Positions 1 through 7,563 of a stretch of 64,000 nt of DNA are shown piece after piece. Origin of the DNA: JAAYZX01 sp040770645 (GTDB lineage: Bacteria; Actinomycetota; Thermoleophilia; RBG-16-64-13); the NCBI GenBank assembly GCA_040770645.1, contig JAXGIS010000005.1, positions 57,381 through 121,380 of the forward strand, given 5' to 3'. Both the position numbers and the translations under genes were made by a program. Every line of letters begins with the position of its first letter. The first letter of the stretch is position 1. The notes beneath the pieces were generated by a model that saw only the letters and a list, made by a program, of their open reading frames with translations, had not been told where the DNA came from and made no database searches.

Positions 1-625
1 CAGTGGCCTGTTCGATGACGGCTGCTTCTCTCTCCACTGCGGAACGTGTCATGCGCAGGTTGCGAGGTTCGACCCCGAACCGCCGCAGAAGACCACAGAT
101 ACGGGCGGCTTCGACATCGCTCTCTGTGAAGACAGCCGTCCCGGCCTCCCCCACCCGGCGATCAACCAATCGGAACTCGACTGAGTTGACGCATGAAGTC
201 CTCGTCGACGCCGCTGACCTCGAGCGCTTCATCCCAGGGAATCAGTCTTTCTTCGCGGCGAAGTCCGGCGGTGCGATCCAGGCCTTGCGGAGATGTAACC
301 GGCGTACCCGATGCCTGCGGCGATGGTACGCCTCGCGCCAAGCGCTCCCGAATGACATCCAGCGGCAGGAACTCGTCCTGCTGCATAGCTCAGGATGGTG
401 CGAAGCCGGCGCGCGTCGGCCTGGGCGTAGGTGCGATATCCCCCTGGGGTGCGTTGCGGAGCAATCAGCCCCTCGTTCTTCGAGGTAACGTACCTTGCTA
501 ATACTTAGGTCGGAACCAGTATGCAACGAGTCCACGAGTTGGCCGATCTTCGAGATCGAGATGTCCGGGAACTCGTCGACCAGGATCTTCAAGACCTGGC
601 CGATGCTGCGCCGATCCGGTGGCAT
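1..625 (-). CDS. ftsR: FtsR-like MerR-family transcriptional regulator (partial, frameshifted)
   Basis: The product is a MerR-type helix-turn-helix regulator resembling actinobacterial FtsR (Rv1828), a regulator linked to ftsZ expression. The start ATG (625) directly follows the stop of the FHA gene. Pieces seen in order are SIGQVLKILVDEFPDISISK, then RYLEERG, then GLIAPQRTPGGYRTYAQADA, then QQDEFLPLDVIRERLA, then an FGVEPRNLR segment that runs off the left edge. Three one-base frame changes, near 470, 386 and 185, separate these pieces, and restoring the frame gives a coherent FtsR sequence. About 22 extra residues sit between ISISKI and VRYLEE, where the family has a direct join. The pairing with the GarA-like gene matches the M. 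tuberculosis order. The family call is firm; the C-terminus is outside the window. Confidence 0.85.
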
Positions 626-1105
626 CTAGTCCTGCCCGGCCGCGTCCACCAGATAGACCATGCGGAACTTGCCGATCTGGACCTCGTCGCCGTTACGCAG
701 ATGCCGGCGCTCGACGCGGCGGCGGTTCACGTAGGTACCGTTGAGGCTGTTCAGGTCTTCGATCGCAAAACCGCTGGCATCGCGCACCACCCGGGAGTGG
801 TGACGGCTGACGGTGATATCGTCCAGGAACAAGTCACTATCCGGATTGCGGCCGATGGTGACAACATCGCCCTCCAGCAACATCTCCTCTCCTTCACGAC
901 CGCCGCCGGCTCGGATCACGAAGCCCGGCGCCAAGATGGACTCCTGTGCCGTCTCCAGTGTGGTGTCGAACTCGCCCGCTTCACCCCGGTCGTAAACGGC
1001 GGTCACATCGGCCGCATTCTGTACGGCCATGCGAGTACCACAATGACTGCAGAAGTTCGCGTCCTCGATATTCTCAAAACCACACTTGGGACAAGCAGCA
1101 CTCAT
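626..1105 (-). CDS. garA: GarA/OdhI-like FHA domain protein with N-terminal zinc ribbon
   Basis: This 159-residue cytosolic protein carries a C-terminal FHA phosphothreonine-binding domain (about 65-155). Visible FHA residues are TIGR (83-86), SRHH (100-103) and LNSLNGTYVN (118-127), and the segment DEVQIGKFR closely matches GarA. The N-terminus holds a zinc ribbon with Cys at 5, 8, 19 and 22, which mycobacterial GarA lacks. A Thr-Thr pair (48-49) plus Thr52 lie ahead of the FHA domain where GarA/OdhI has its ETTS phosphoacceptor motif. In that family, phosphorylation by a Ser/Thr kinase closes the FHA domain on itself and relieves control of 2-oxoglutarate and glutamate enzymes. Placement between gcvH and the FtsR-like gene supports orthology. 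No kinase gene is in the window, so the switch is inferred. Confidence 0.9.
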   Translation of the reverse strand: MSAACPKCGFENIEDANFCSHCGTRMAVQNAADVTAVYDRGEAGEFDTTLETAQESILAPGFVIRAGGGREGEEMLLEGDVVTIGRNPDSDLFLDDITVSRHHSRVVRDASGFAIEDLNSLNGTYVNRRRVERRHLRNGDEVQIGKFRMVYLVDAAGQD

Positions 1106-1126
1106 GAGTCGCTCCGTATTCCGGCG

Positions 1127-1423
1127 CTAGTCGCGGCCCTCGATCTTCTTGACCGGGGCGTAGTCCACGGTGTACGCGTAGCGCCGTCCTGCCAGTTGAT
1201 CTTCTATGCCTCTGACAATGGTGGGGTTTTCAACCAGTCTGGCGCGCATGTGCGGTGTTGTGTGATTGACGACGTAATGCTCCTGCATAATGTCGTCATA
1301 AGGCTTGCCCTTCCGCATTTCGTTCATGATGTAGCGAATGACTCGCTCTTCGCGGACACCCGCAGTGGCGTTGAACACGAGTGAACGAAACGCTCCAACC
1401 AGACGATTCAGCGCACCAGCCAC
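1127..1423 (-). CDS. Conserved-looking small protein of unknown function
   Basis: This reading frame encodes about 98 residues from a GTG at 1423 preceded by a strong GGGGGGAG site. A longer form from a TTG at 1492, overlapping the RsiG-like stop, is possible but has an unconvincing N-terminus. The protein is charged and soluble, with a predicted helical stretch around REERVIRYIMNEMRKGKPYD. I see no signal peptide, membrane segment or catalytic motif and recognise no family. It sits in a run of small genes between the RsiG-like and GarA-like genes with 21 bases to the latter, so it is probably co-transcribed with them. M. tuberculosis has no gene at this place between gcvH and garA. Confidence 0.65.
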   Translation of the reverse strand: MAGALNRLVGAFRSLVFNATAGVREERVIRYIMNEMRKGKPYDDIMQEHYVVNHTTPHMRARLVENPTIVRGIEDQLAGRRYAYTVDYAPVKKIEGRD

Positions 1424-1488
1424 TAGTCTCCCCCCGTTCGGCTCATATGCTCGACCGCTACACAGAGAGTACCCGGCGACGGGACACG

Positions 1489-1779
1489 TCAATCCTGCGA
1501 CAGGCTGTCCTCCACCGCCCCGGGTCTACCACTTAGAATGGCGCTCAGAGAGTCGATGTCCTCCTCTCGAAACAACCCATCGCCGGTTTTATGCTTGTCT
1601 CTCAGCCTACGAACGATCTCGGCGCGGATGATGTCGAGCTTCCCGTGAATGATTCTCCGTTCGCGGGAGATCTCGCGTTCCTCGCGCTGCAACCTCTCTG
1701 ACAGCTCCCTCAACTCGTCGTCCGAATAGGACCTTATGTTCACGAGAACGTCAAAGGAGTCCTTGCTCACGTTCATCAT
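1489..1779 (-). CDS. RsiG-like putative c-di-GMP-binding anti-sigma protein
   Basis: This 96-residue helical protein starts at an ATG (1779) that overlaps the gcvH stop, with GAGGA upstream. The coiled-coil stretch EEREISRERRIIHGKLD contains E34-x3-S38-x2-R41-x3-H45-x3-D49. This matches the RsiG signature E(X)3S(X)2R(X)3Q(X)3D except for His in place of Gln. RsiG proteins of Streptomyces and Rubrobacter hold the sporulation/motility sigma factor WhiG when bound to c-di-GMP. The single motif copy per chain resembles the Rubrobacter homodimer form rather than the two-copy Streptomyces monomer. No sigma factor or GGDEF gene is in the window. The family link rests on the motif and the helical layout, so it is likely but not proven. 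Confidence 0.65.
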   Translation of the reverse strand: MMNVSKDSFDVLVNIRSYSDDELRELSERLQREEREISRERRIIHGKLDIIRAEIVRRLRDKHKTGDGLFREEDIDSLSAILSGRPGAVEDSLSQD

Positions 1780-2162
1780 TCCTCGTTCTGGCTCAACATG
1801 GCCTCGTATTCTTCGATGGTCATGAGAGCCTCCAACTCGGCGGCGTCTGCCAACCTGACGCGCACCAACCACCCATCTTCGTAGGGGCTCTGGTTGATGA
1901 GTTCTGGAGCGTCGATGACCTCTTGGTTGACTTGCACCACCGTCCCACTCACCGGTGCGTAGACGTCGGAGACGGCCTTGACCGACTCGATCTCCGCATA
2001 CGGTTCACCGGCAGTCAGAACAGTCTCTTCCGCCGGCAGTTCCACGTACACGATGTCACCCAGGGTCTTCTGTGCATAATCGGTGATCCCGAACACGGCA
2101 ATCGCTCCGTCCATTCTGACCCAATCGTGTTCTTCGTGGAACCTGAACTCCTTCAAGTTCAC
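1776..2162 (-). CDS. gcvH: Glycine cleavage system H protein
   Basis: GcvH is the lipoyl carrier that shuttles the aminomethyl group between the P, T and L proteins of glycine cleavage; in some bacteria it is also a lipoyl donor. The 128-residue length is normal. The lipoylation site is Lys62 in the ESVKAVSD context, and the N-terminal HEEHDW motif is present. The start is GTG at 2162 with AAAGGAG nine bases upstream. A TATGAT -10-like hexamer lies just upstream at about 2195-2200 (minus strand). No gcvP or gcvT lies nearby. Its place next to the GarA-like gene follows the actinobacterial order, where GarA controls nitrogen and 2-oxoglutarate flux. Confidence 0.96.
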   Translation of the reverse strand: MNLKEFRFHEEHDWVRMDGAIAVFGITDYAQKTLGDIVYVELPAEETVLTAGEPYAEIESVKAVSDVYAPVSGTVVQVNQEVIDAPELINQSPYEDGWLVRVRLADAAELEALMTIEEYEAMLSQNEE

Positions 2163-2222
2163 AACCGCTCCTTTCCCGCCCTATAGGCCAAAATCATCAT
2201 AACACAGGGTTCTAGAGCTCCC

Positions 2223-2585
2223 TTAAGTTGAAGCAGAGGTTTGCATGTGGGCCGCCTGCAGCAGCAAAGCATCAAGCCTGCGCGTGATCTCGGTTCCTCG
2301 GGGCATGGGTGTTCCGGCCTCTTCCCTTGCCTCTGTGGTGGTACTCAGATCATCTTGGGAGTGGAAAGTGAACTCACCGCTGGAGTTCCGCAGGAGCAGG
2401 AAGAAGGCGTCTTCGCCGGCCTGTCCCCCCTCTGTGCCGGCTCGGACCGGTGCTCCAGCTTCAAGGTGGATTTCACCCTGCGCGCAATCACCAGAGATCC
2501 GCACAATCCCCGATGCACGGCGCAGACTCAGGACCTGTAGCACATCGCCGAGCGCGAAGCAGTCCAACCTACCGTTTACCGCCAC
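2223..2585 (-). CDS. DUF4388 (PATAN-like) domain protein
   Basis: This 120-residue soluble protein has the DUF4388 pattern: GRLDCFALGDVLQVLSLRRA, then SGIVRISG and a GEIHLEAG strand pair, then GEDAFFLLLRNSSGEFTF. Such domains occur in response regulators and in proteins linked to gliding and type IV pilus motility, usually as protein-interaction modules; no catalytic role is known. It is divergent from the Roadblock-MglA pair that starts 114 bases away, so the two transcripts share a control region. The association with MglA suggests a polarity or signalling function, which is an inference from context. Confidence 0.8.
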   Translation of the reverse strand: MAVNGRLDCFALGDVLQVLSLRRASGIVRISGDCAQGEIHLEAGAPVRAGTEGGQAGEDAFFLLLRNSSGEFTFHSQDDLSTTTEAREEAGTPMPRGTEITRRLDALLLQAAHMQTSAST

Positions 2586-2631
2586 CGTTAGCCGCCTGGT
2601 TCGTTTAACTCTCGGAATCTGGATTCTAGCA

Positions 2632-2658
2632 TTGTGGGTCAGGCAAAGCGGCTATACT
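2632..2658 (+). promoter_or_regulatory. Putative sigma-70-type promoter for Roadblock-mglA
   Basis: A TTGTGG hexamer (2632-2637) and TATACT hexamer (2653-2658) are separated by 15 bases in the divergent gap before the Roadblock gene. The -10 element is good and the spacing is shorter than ideal. The site lies about 40 bases upstream of the TTG start at 2699, whose GAGGAGAGG ribosome site ends close to the start. Confidence 0.4.
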
Positions 2659-2698
2659 GGCCCAAGGTGTCCCGTCACTCACCCGTGAGGAGAGGTAT

Positions 2699-3190
2699 TT
2701 GGCTCCACGAAGAGGCCTGATCATCAGCAGCGACCAGATGCGGGTGGTGGACACCATCCTGCAACAGCTACGAGAGGTATCCGGGGTTCGTTTCATTGCG
2801 GTAGTGTCCACGAGCGGCCAGCCGATAACCTCGAGCCCCACCGACCATCACCCGGACATGCTCTCCCTCGCTTCTTTGGCCGCCAGTTCGTTTGCAGCGA
2901 CCCAGCAACTAGCCGGCATACTCAGTGAGAAGGAGTTCACGCTGCTCTTCCACGAAGGTCGTGAACTCAACCTTCACGTAGCTCAAGTATCGGACAAAGT
3001 ACTGCTGGTTATTGCGTTTGGGCACGATACCCAGGTGGGAAAGGTCCGACTGTACACCGGTCGGGCTGTTGCCGCTCTGGCACCGGTATTCGCGGAACCC
3101 AACGGAGCAGACACGCCTGCCGTGGTCGATGCAGCGTACACGGCCCAGGCGAGTGAGGCCATCGAAGACCTGTTCACGGGTCAGGAGTGA
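2699..3190 (+). CDS. Roadblock/LC7 domain protein (MglB-like)
   Basis: This 163-residue protein has a Roadblock/LC7 fold, seen in the LREVSGVRFIAVVSTSGQPI strand-helix start and the later KVLLVIAF strand. In bacteria these proteins act as GTPase-activating partners of MglA-type GTPases, as MglB does in Myxococcus and Thermus. The start is TTG with GAGGAGAGG just upstream. The MglA gene follows after six bases, so the two are co-expressed. The domain is N-terminal, and residues 110-163 form an acidic tail without clear structure. It is not a close MglB by eye, so the activating role is inferred from family and pairing. Confidence 0.85.
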   Translation: MAPRRGLIISSDQMRVVDTILQQLREVSGVRFIAVVSTSGQPITSSPTDHHPDMLSLASLAASSFAATQQLAGILSEKEFTLLFHEGRELNLHVAQVSDKVLLVIAFGHDTQVGKVRLYTGRAVAALAPVFAEPNGADTPAVVDAAYTAQASEAIEDLFTGQE

Positions 3191-3196
3191 TCGACA

Positions 3197-3781
3197 TTGC
3201 CCCTGATCAACTTCGCTGCGCGCGAGATCAACTACAAGATCGTCTACTACGGATGTGGTCTTTGTGGCAAGACCACCAACATCCAGTACATCCATCGCAA
3301 GGTGAACCCGAACACGCGGGGCAAACTCGTCAGCATCGCCACCGAAGAAGAACGCACGCTCTATTTTGACTTCCTACCCCTTTCCCTTGGTTCAGTCAAA
3401 GGCATGAAGACACGGTTTCATCTGTACACGGTACCGGGTCAATCCCACTACAATGCCTCACGCAAGCTCGTGTTGCAGGGCGTTGACGGCATCGTGTTCG
3501 TGGTGGACAGCCAAATCAGCCGGCTTGACGAGAATGTGGAGAGCTATCTCAACCTGTGGGACAACCTGTTCGAACAGGGAGACGATCTTTCACGCATGGC
3601 CCTCGTACTGCAGATGAACAAACGTGACCTGACAGAGGTGTTCTCGGTGCCAGATCTGGTGGAGTTGTTGAATCAAATCAGGTCACCGGTATTCGAAGCT
3701 TCGGCGCTCACCGGCATTGGGGTGTTCGAGACGCTCAAATCCGTTTGCAAGCAGGTCATTGCGCGCACGGCTCAGCCGTAG
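3197..3781 (+). CDS. mglA: MglA-type Ras-like GTPase
   Basis: MglA GTPases set cell polarity and direct type IV pilus or gliding machinery to one pole in the GTP-bound state. The 194-residue protein shows the P-loop G-x-G-x-x-GKT (19-26), switch 2 TVPGQ (78-82) and NKRD as the guanine motif. Arg53 and Gln82, the residues used for hydrolysis in Myxococcus and Thermus MglA, are at exactly these positions, within the EEERTLYFDFLPL stretch typical of MglA. The start is TTG (3197) with AGGAG upstream, just after the Roadblock stop. Pilus genes pilM, pilN, pilO and pilD lie 45 kb away in the same window, so a pilus-polarity role is plausible. Confidence 0.93.
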   Translation: MPLINFAAREINYKIVYYGCGLCGKTTNIQYIHRKVNPNTRGKLVSIATEEERTLYFDFLPLSLGSVKGMKTRFHLYTVPGQSHYNASRKLVLQGVDGIVFVVDSQISRLDENVESYLNLWDNLFEQGDDLSRMALVLQMNKRDLTEVFSVPDLVELLNQIRSPVFEASALTGIGVFETLKSVCKQVIARTAQP

Positions 3782-3833
3782 GAGCCTCGGGTAAGAGCCT
3801 CAGAGTCCTCGGGAGCCAAGGGCGCGGACGGCC

Positions 3834-5601
3834 TCATCCACCCACCCGCACGATCCAGTCCTTCGGTTGGTAGACGCTCTCGAACTCGTCTGTGAACAGC
3901 AGCTGCCCGTCCGGTCCATGGACTGAGCGCCGCACGCTCACGGAGCGCCCCTCGATGCCGGGTTCAAGTTCGTCACGCTGGCCCGGCGCGAGCGCAGGAT
4001 CCACGAGAATCCGCGGATAGGTGGGACTACTGCGTGGCGGGACTACGTCGCGGATGGGGCTCGTGGAGAGTTCCACGCGGCGTGCGAAGGCTACCCCCGA
4101 CAGCTTCACTTCCACGAAGTCATCGGCGGCCACTACATTCAGGAGAAGCACCGAATCGCTGTCGTTGCGGAACCTGAAGTCCTGCGACCCATACGACACC
4201 GTGGCGTCGCGCCCCACTGGGTAGCGTTCCAGGAACAAGGCGTGAGGCCAACGCTCCACCACGGGCAGACCGGCGAGCAGTACGGCGTTGAAGAGCGTGG
4301 TCGAGACCTGGCAAATCCCCCCTCCCCACCCCGGGAACGAGAACGCCGTTGTCTATGACGGGCGCTTCGTCATAGCCGGCTGCCTGGGTCCGAGGGCCCA
4401 CCGCCTCGTTGAACGAAAAGGTCTCTCCCGGCCGGATCACGCGACCGTCGAGCGTGGCGGCCACTTGGGCGATATTGTTGACACGGGCCCGATTGGCCGG
4501 GGAGAAGTACGTGGTGAAACTGGCGATAACACTTCGCGACTGCAGCATCTCCGCGTCCAGGGTGGTGAGTCGTGGCGCCCAGGTTTCCGTGGGGACGGCT
4601 ACGTGCCGCGGGGCCGAACGGAGTGCCGCCTGGTCGATGAGACGCAGTAGGGTGTCCCAGTTGACCCGCACCCCGTCCTTGCTGGCAATCACGGAGTAAG
4701 AGCGACCATCGACGGCCGGCACGATCTCGGCATCCACCGGAGGCGTTTCGATGGCCGCCAATCGCTGCTCCACCAGTTCCCGTCCGGTTGTACTGTCCAC
4801 CGTGAGCGGCCGCCCCGCGTCAACGCCCTCAGGGAAGAATTGCGCCATCTGTGCCAGATCGTCCGGCGTCAGGTCCGCAACCCAATCGCGGTAAGTGAGC
4901 CTCACGGGAGCCGAGAAGAAGATCGACGCGTCTTCCAATGCTTTGAGGGCTTTCTCGGTGGTGAGTTTGGGAGCGATGGCATCCACGGGAACCTGTAAGT
5001 CTTGGGTTACTTGTAAGTCTCGGGTTCCGCCGGCCACGGCATCCATCAACAGATGTTTGAGCGCCTCACGATTGAGTCTTGCCCCCTTCCGAGCGGCGAT
5101 GACCTTCGGTTCCCCGCCGTTCACCACTAGTTCCGCATCCACCGGCAGGTGTTCCACCACGATGCTGAGCACATCTGCGACGGACAGGAAGGGCGCATCA
5201 TCAATCGTAATCGGTGTCGCGATGTCTCGTGGAGAGATCCACAGGCGCATCCGCTCGATCAAACGGGCGAAGAGCGAACCCGATCTGCCCACCTCCATCG
5301 CCCGCACGGCCGTGGTGGCGACATCTATGTGCACCCCGGCGTCTGCCGCAGTGATGATGGTCGTGAAGGCGGGTGCTGCGTCGCCGCCGACGAGTGTCAG
5401 TCTCCGGTTGAGACGCCGGGCTGCTTCCTGGGAAAGCCGCGTCTCGGCCTCGACGGGGGCGAGCCCGCCCAGTTGGACGCCGAGGGCGGTGACTCCCCTG
5501 TGAATCCGGCCTCGACTGATGAATGCGTCCACCCCCACTGCCGATAATGCCAGCAACACGAGGAGGCCTACTATGATGGAGGCCTGTCTGCCCCTGCTCA
5601 C
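3834..5601 (-). CDS. VanW family envelope protein (frameshifted)
   Basis: This is a secreted or membrane-anchored protein with an N-terminal anchor (IIVGLLVLLALSAVGVDAFI), repeated peptidoglycan-binding-type domains, and a C-terminal VanW domain. The VanW part begins at SFTTYFSP and ARVNNIAQVA, continues through RPGETFSFNEAVGPRT, and ends with FRNDSDSVLLL and a G5-like tail. A single frame change near 4310, in a run of G residues, splits the conserved GGGICQVSTTLFNAVL motif; repair joins both halves. VanW proteins are common in actinobacteria and clostridia near cell-wall genes; the biochemical function is unknown and is not tied to vancomycin resistance here. Confidence 0.88.
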
Positions 5602-5661
5602 GGGCTTGGTGTCCTCACGGTAACCCCACCCGCCCCTTCAGAACGGCCTCGCAGGTTCGGC

Positions 5662-6405
5662 TCATTCTGCCGGCTTTGCGTATTCGAAGACCCGAGGCCC
5701 ATCCCTACGCGGCGGGATCTCAATCTCCACATTCACGCCCGCGTGTGCGTGCACACCGGGGACCTGTGCCAGGGTCGACACCAGTCCTCCGGGAACGTTC
5801 AGAGCCGATAGCAGGGACTGGGGCTCACCAATGGCGGCAAACGCGTATGGTGGCAGCAAAGGCGTCCCATCACAGGTTAGAGCCCCTGTGCTGCCGCCGA
5901 ACCAGGAATCGAGAGCCAGCCGTCTGTTGTTGATTGAAATGGCTTGAGCTCCAGCGGCTCGCAATTCGTTGAGAGCGAGTGTGAGTTCATAGACGGACAG
6001 GCGGCCTTCGCCATCCTCGATGTCCAGCTGTATACCGGAACCATGTACGGGGACCGTGCCCGAGGCTTGGGCCAGAATCTCGAGGGTCTCCTGTGTGCGC
6101 GCGGCGGCCTCCTCCAGGGACTGGGAGTTGGAGCGGCCGTCGATCGACCGAATGTGCAACTCGGTGTCCTCCTGTTGTAGTTGAGCGATCTCCCGGCTCA
6201 ATGCGCCGACCATACGCCCGAGCTCGTCTACACCGCGCAGATACAAATCCGAGTGTGAGCCCTCCTGCGTTCGCATTTGAGCCGCCAACAAGAAGCCCGT
6301 GATGGCCAATACCAAGAACACTGCGAACGCCACCGCGCGGCCTTTGCCGCCGCGGCGGGGAGGTCGTGAGGTGGTGCGCAGTATGTCGATGACTTGCGGA
6401 GCCAT
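5662..6405 (-). CDS. DUF881 family membrane-anchored protein (second copy)
   Basis: This 247-residue protein has one N-terminal membrane segment (AVAFAVFLVLAITGFLLAA), a coiled-coil region with LSREIAQLQQEDTEL, and the DUF881 domain with PVHGSGIQL, LRAAGAQAISINNRRL and the final IPPRRDGP strand. The ATG at 6405 lies four bases after the stop of the DUF1290 gene. DUF881 proteins flank DUF1290 in most actinobacteria, as in Rv1823-Rv1825, close to division genes. The function is unknown; an extracytoplasmic structural role at the envelope or division site is inferred from topology and conservation. Confidence 0.9.
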   Translation of the reverse strand: MAPQVIDILRTTSRPPRRGGKGRAVAFAVFLVLAITGFLLAAQMRTQEGSHSDLYLRGVDELGRMVGALSREIAQLQQEDTELHIRSIDGRSNSQSLEEAAARTQETLEILAQASGTVPVHGSGIQLDIEDGEGRLSVYELTLALNELRAAGAQAISINNRRLALDSWFGGSTGALTCDGTPLLPPYAFAAIGEPQSLLSALNVPGGLVSTLAQVPGVHAHAGVNVEIEIPPRRDGPRVFEYAKPAE

Positions 6406-6409
6406 GTTT

Positions 6410-6748
6410 CTACTTGACAGTGATACGGCGAAGGGTGGCCAAGTTGTGAAAAACGCGCACACTCAAAGCCACGGCGGCCGCAAGGTATAGGTTGACGCCG
6501 AGTCGGTCGCCCAGAAAGGTGATGAGCGTGGCCAGCGCAGTGTTCAGCAATAAGCCCCCCAAGAACACCCGGAGCGCAAAGGAACGCCCGAGGAAGGCCC
6601 GCAGCCCGCCCAAGCCGGAGTTGAGAACGGCTAGAACGGCAATCGATAGATATCGGGCGTAAGAGGCGGGCACATGGAACTTGAAGATCAAGCCCAAACT
6701 CACACCCACCAGCAGTCCGAGCAGAGGGATAGCGAGTCGGCGATTCAT
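6410..6748 (-). CDS. sbp: DUF1290 small basic protein
   Basis: This 112-residue integral membrane protein has three or four hydrophobic helices (AIPLLGLLVGVSLGLIF, YLSIAVLAVLNSGL, FLGGLLLNTALATLITFLG, LYLAAAVALSVRVF). It matches the small basic protein family (Rv1824-like), which sits between two DUF881 genes across actinobacteria and some Firmicutes, near ftsZ-related loci. The ATG overlaps the end of the upstream DUF881 gene by four bases, which points to translational coupling. The biochemical role is unknown. Confidence 0.93.
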   Translation of the reverse strand: MNRRLAIPLLGLLVGVSLGLIFKFHVPASYARYLSIAVLAVLNSGLGGLRAFLGRSFALRVFLGGLLLNTALATLITFLGDRLGVNLYLAAAVALSVRVFHNLATLRRITVK

Positions 6749-7563
6749 GGGGCCTCATCTCGACGCAACGCTGATGGTGCTGTGCTGCCTGCGCCCCCAG
6801 GCAGTCTCAGATTTTGCATCTCTTCCATCTTGAGCAAAAGACCGAAACGCTCTACATGCTCATTTATCAGGGAGCGGCTGTCATCGTCGTCTTGCAACGC
6901 TTGAGCCAGGGAGGTGGTGTGGCCCACCGCCTCGATTCGGAAAGGCGAAGCCAGCCGTGTGTTGTTCACGAGCACCGTGGGGCCCACACAGCGAACAGCC
7001 GAGAGTTGTGTGAGTCTCTCATCGTTGACGGCTATCGCCTCAGCACCACCGGACCACAGTGCATTGATCAATGCGCGGAGATCGTAATCGTGGACGAGGG
7101 CACCTTCCAGGTCTGAGGGGAATCCCTGGGGTCGAGGGTTATCGGCGATGGTGATGCGCAAACCCGGCCCGTGAACGGGCAGCATGGCCGTGAGCATGCT
7201 CAGGTCACGGATTTGCTGAGAGTGTTCTTCCAACACTTCTCTCCAGGTGACGTGGTGGGCTTCGAGGGCGCTGATCTCGAGGCGGCGCACAGCGAGGCTC
7301 ATCTCCAGTTCATCTCTGCGCGCTTCGAGTTCATGCACTACCTGAATCAGATCTTCTCGGCGGTCGCCGATGCCGGCGACCGCCAACACCTGTGGGGCAT
7401 TGCGGACCGCAGCCACGAGGAGGAAGCCCACCACCATCGTGGCGATTGCAAAGAGCAGGTGGTCTCCCCGGCGGCTCTTGGAGCGAGCCGAAGACCGGGT
7501 TCTCAGCGTACTCTCATTCGTCCGACGACCGCTCGGCAATGAGCGCCTCCAGTCTCTGCGCAT
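6745..7563 (-). CDS. DUF881 family membrane-anchored protein (first copy)
   Basis: The protein has a basic N-terminus, one membrane anchor (LLFAIATMVVGFLLVAAV), a long coiled coil (about 70-120) and a DUF881 domain with PVHGPGLRITIAD, LINALWSGGAEAIAVNDERL and TVLVNN. The next gene starts in its last codons. The start is uncertain: the ATG at 7563 overlaps the preceding nucleotidyltransferase gene by 50 bases, and no better start is seen downstream. Together with the DUF1290 gene and the second DUF881 copy it forms the conserved three-gene envelope unit; its function is unknown. Confidence 0.88.
   Translation of the reverse strand: MRRDWRRSLPSGRRTNESTLRTRSSARSKSRRGDHLLFAIATMVVGFLLVAAVRNAPQVLAVAGIGDRREDLIQVVHELEARRDELEMSLAVRRLEISALEAHHVTWREVLEEHSQQIRDLSMLTAMLPVHGPGLRITIADNPRPQGFPSDLEGALVHDYDLRALINALWSGGAEAIAVNDERLTQLSAVRCVGPTVLVNNTRLASPFRIEAVGHTTSLAQALQDDDDSRSLINEHVERFGLLLKMEEMQNLRLPGGAGSTAPSALRRDEAP

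Noticed and set aside
521..1384. Long plus-strand frame opposite the FHA gene (287 codons)
   Set aside because: It is the high-GC shadow of the garA-like and neighbouring genes; no family motif or ribosome site, and the minus strand has clear homology.
3834..5601. Vancomycin resistance locus
   Set aside because: VanW-domain proteins are widespread; vanH, vanA/B, vanX and the two-component regulators are absent.
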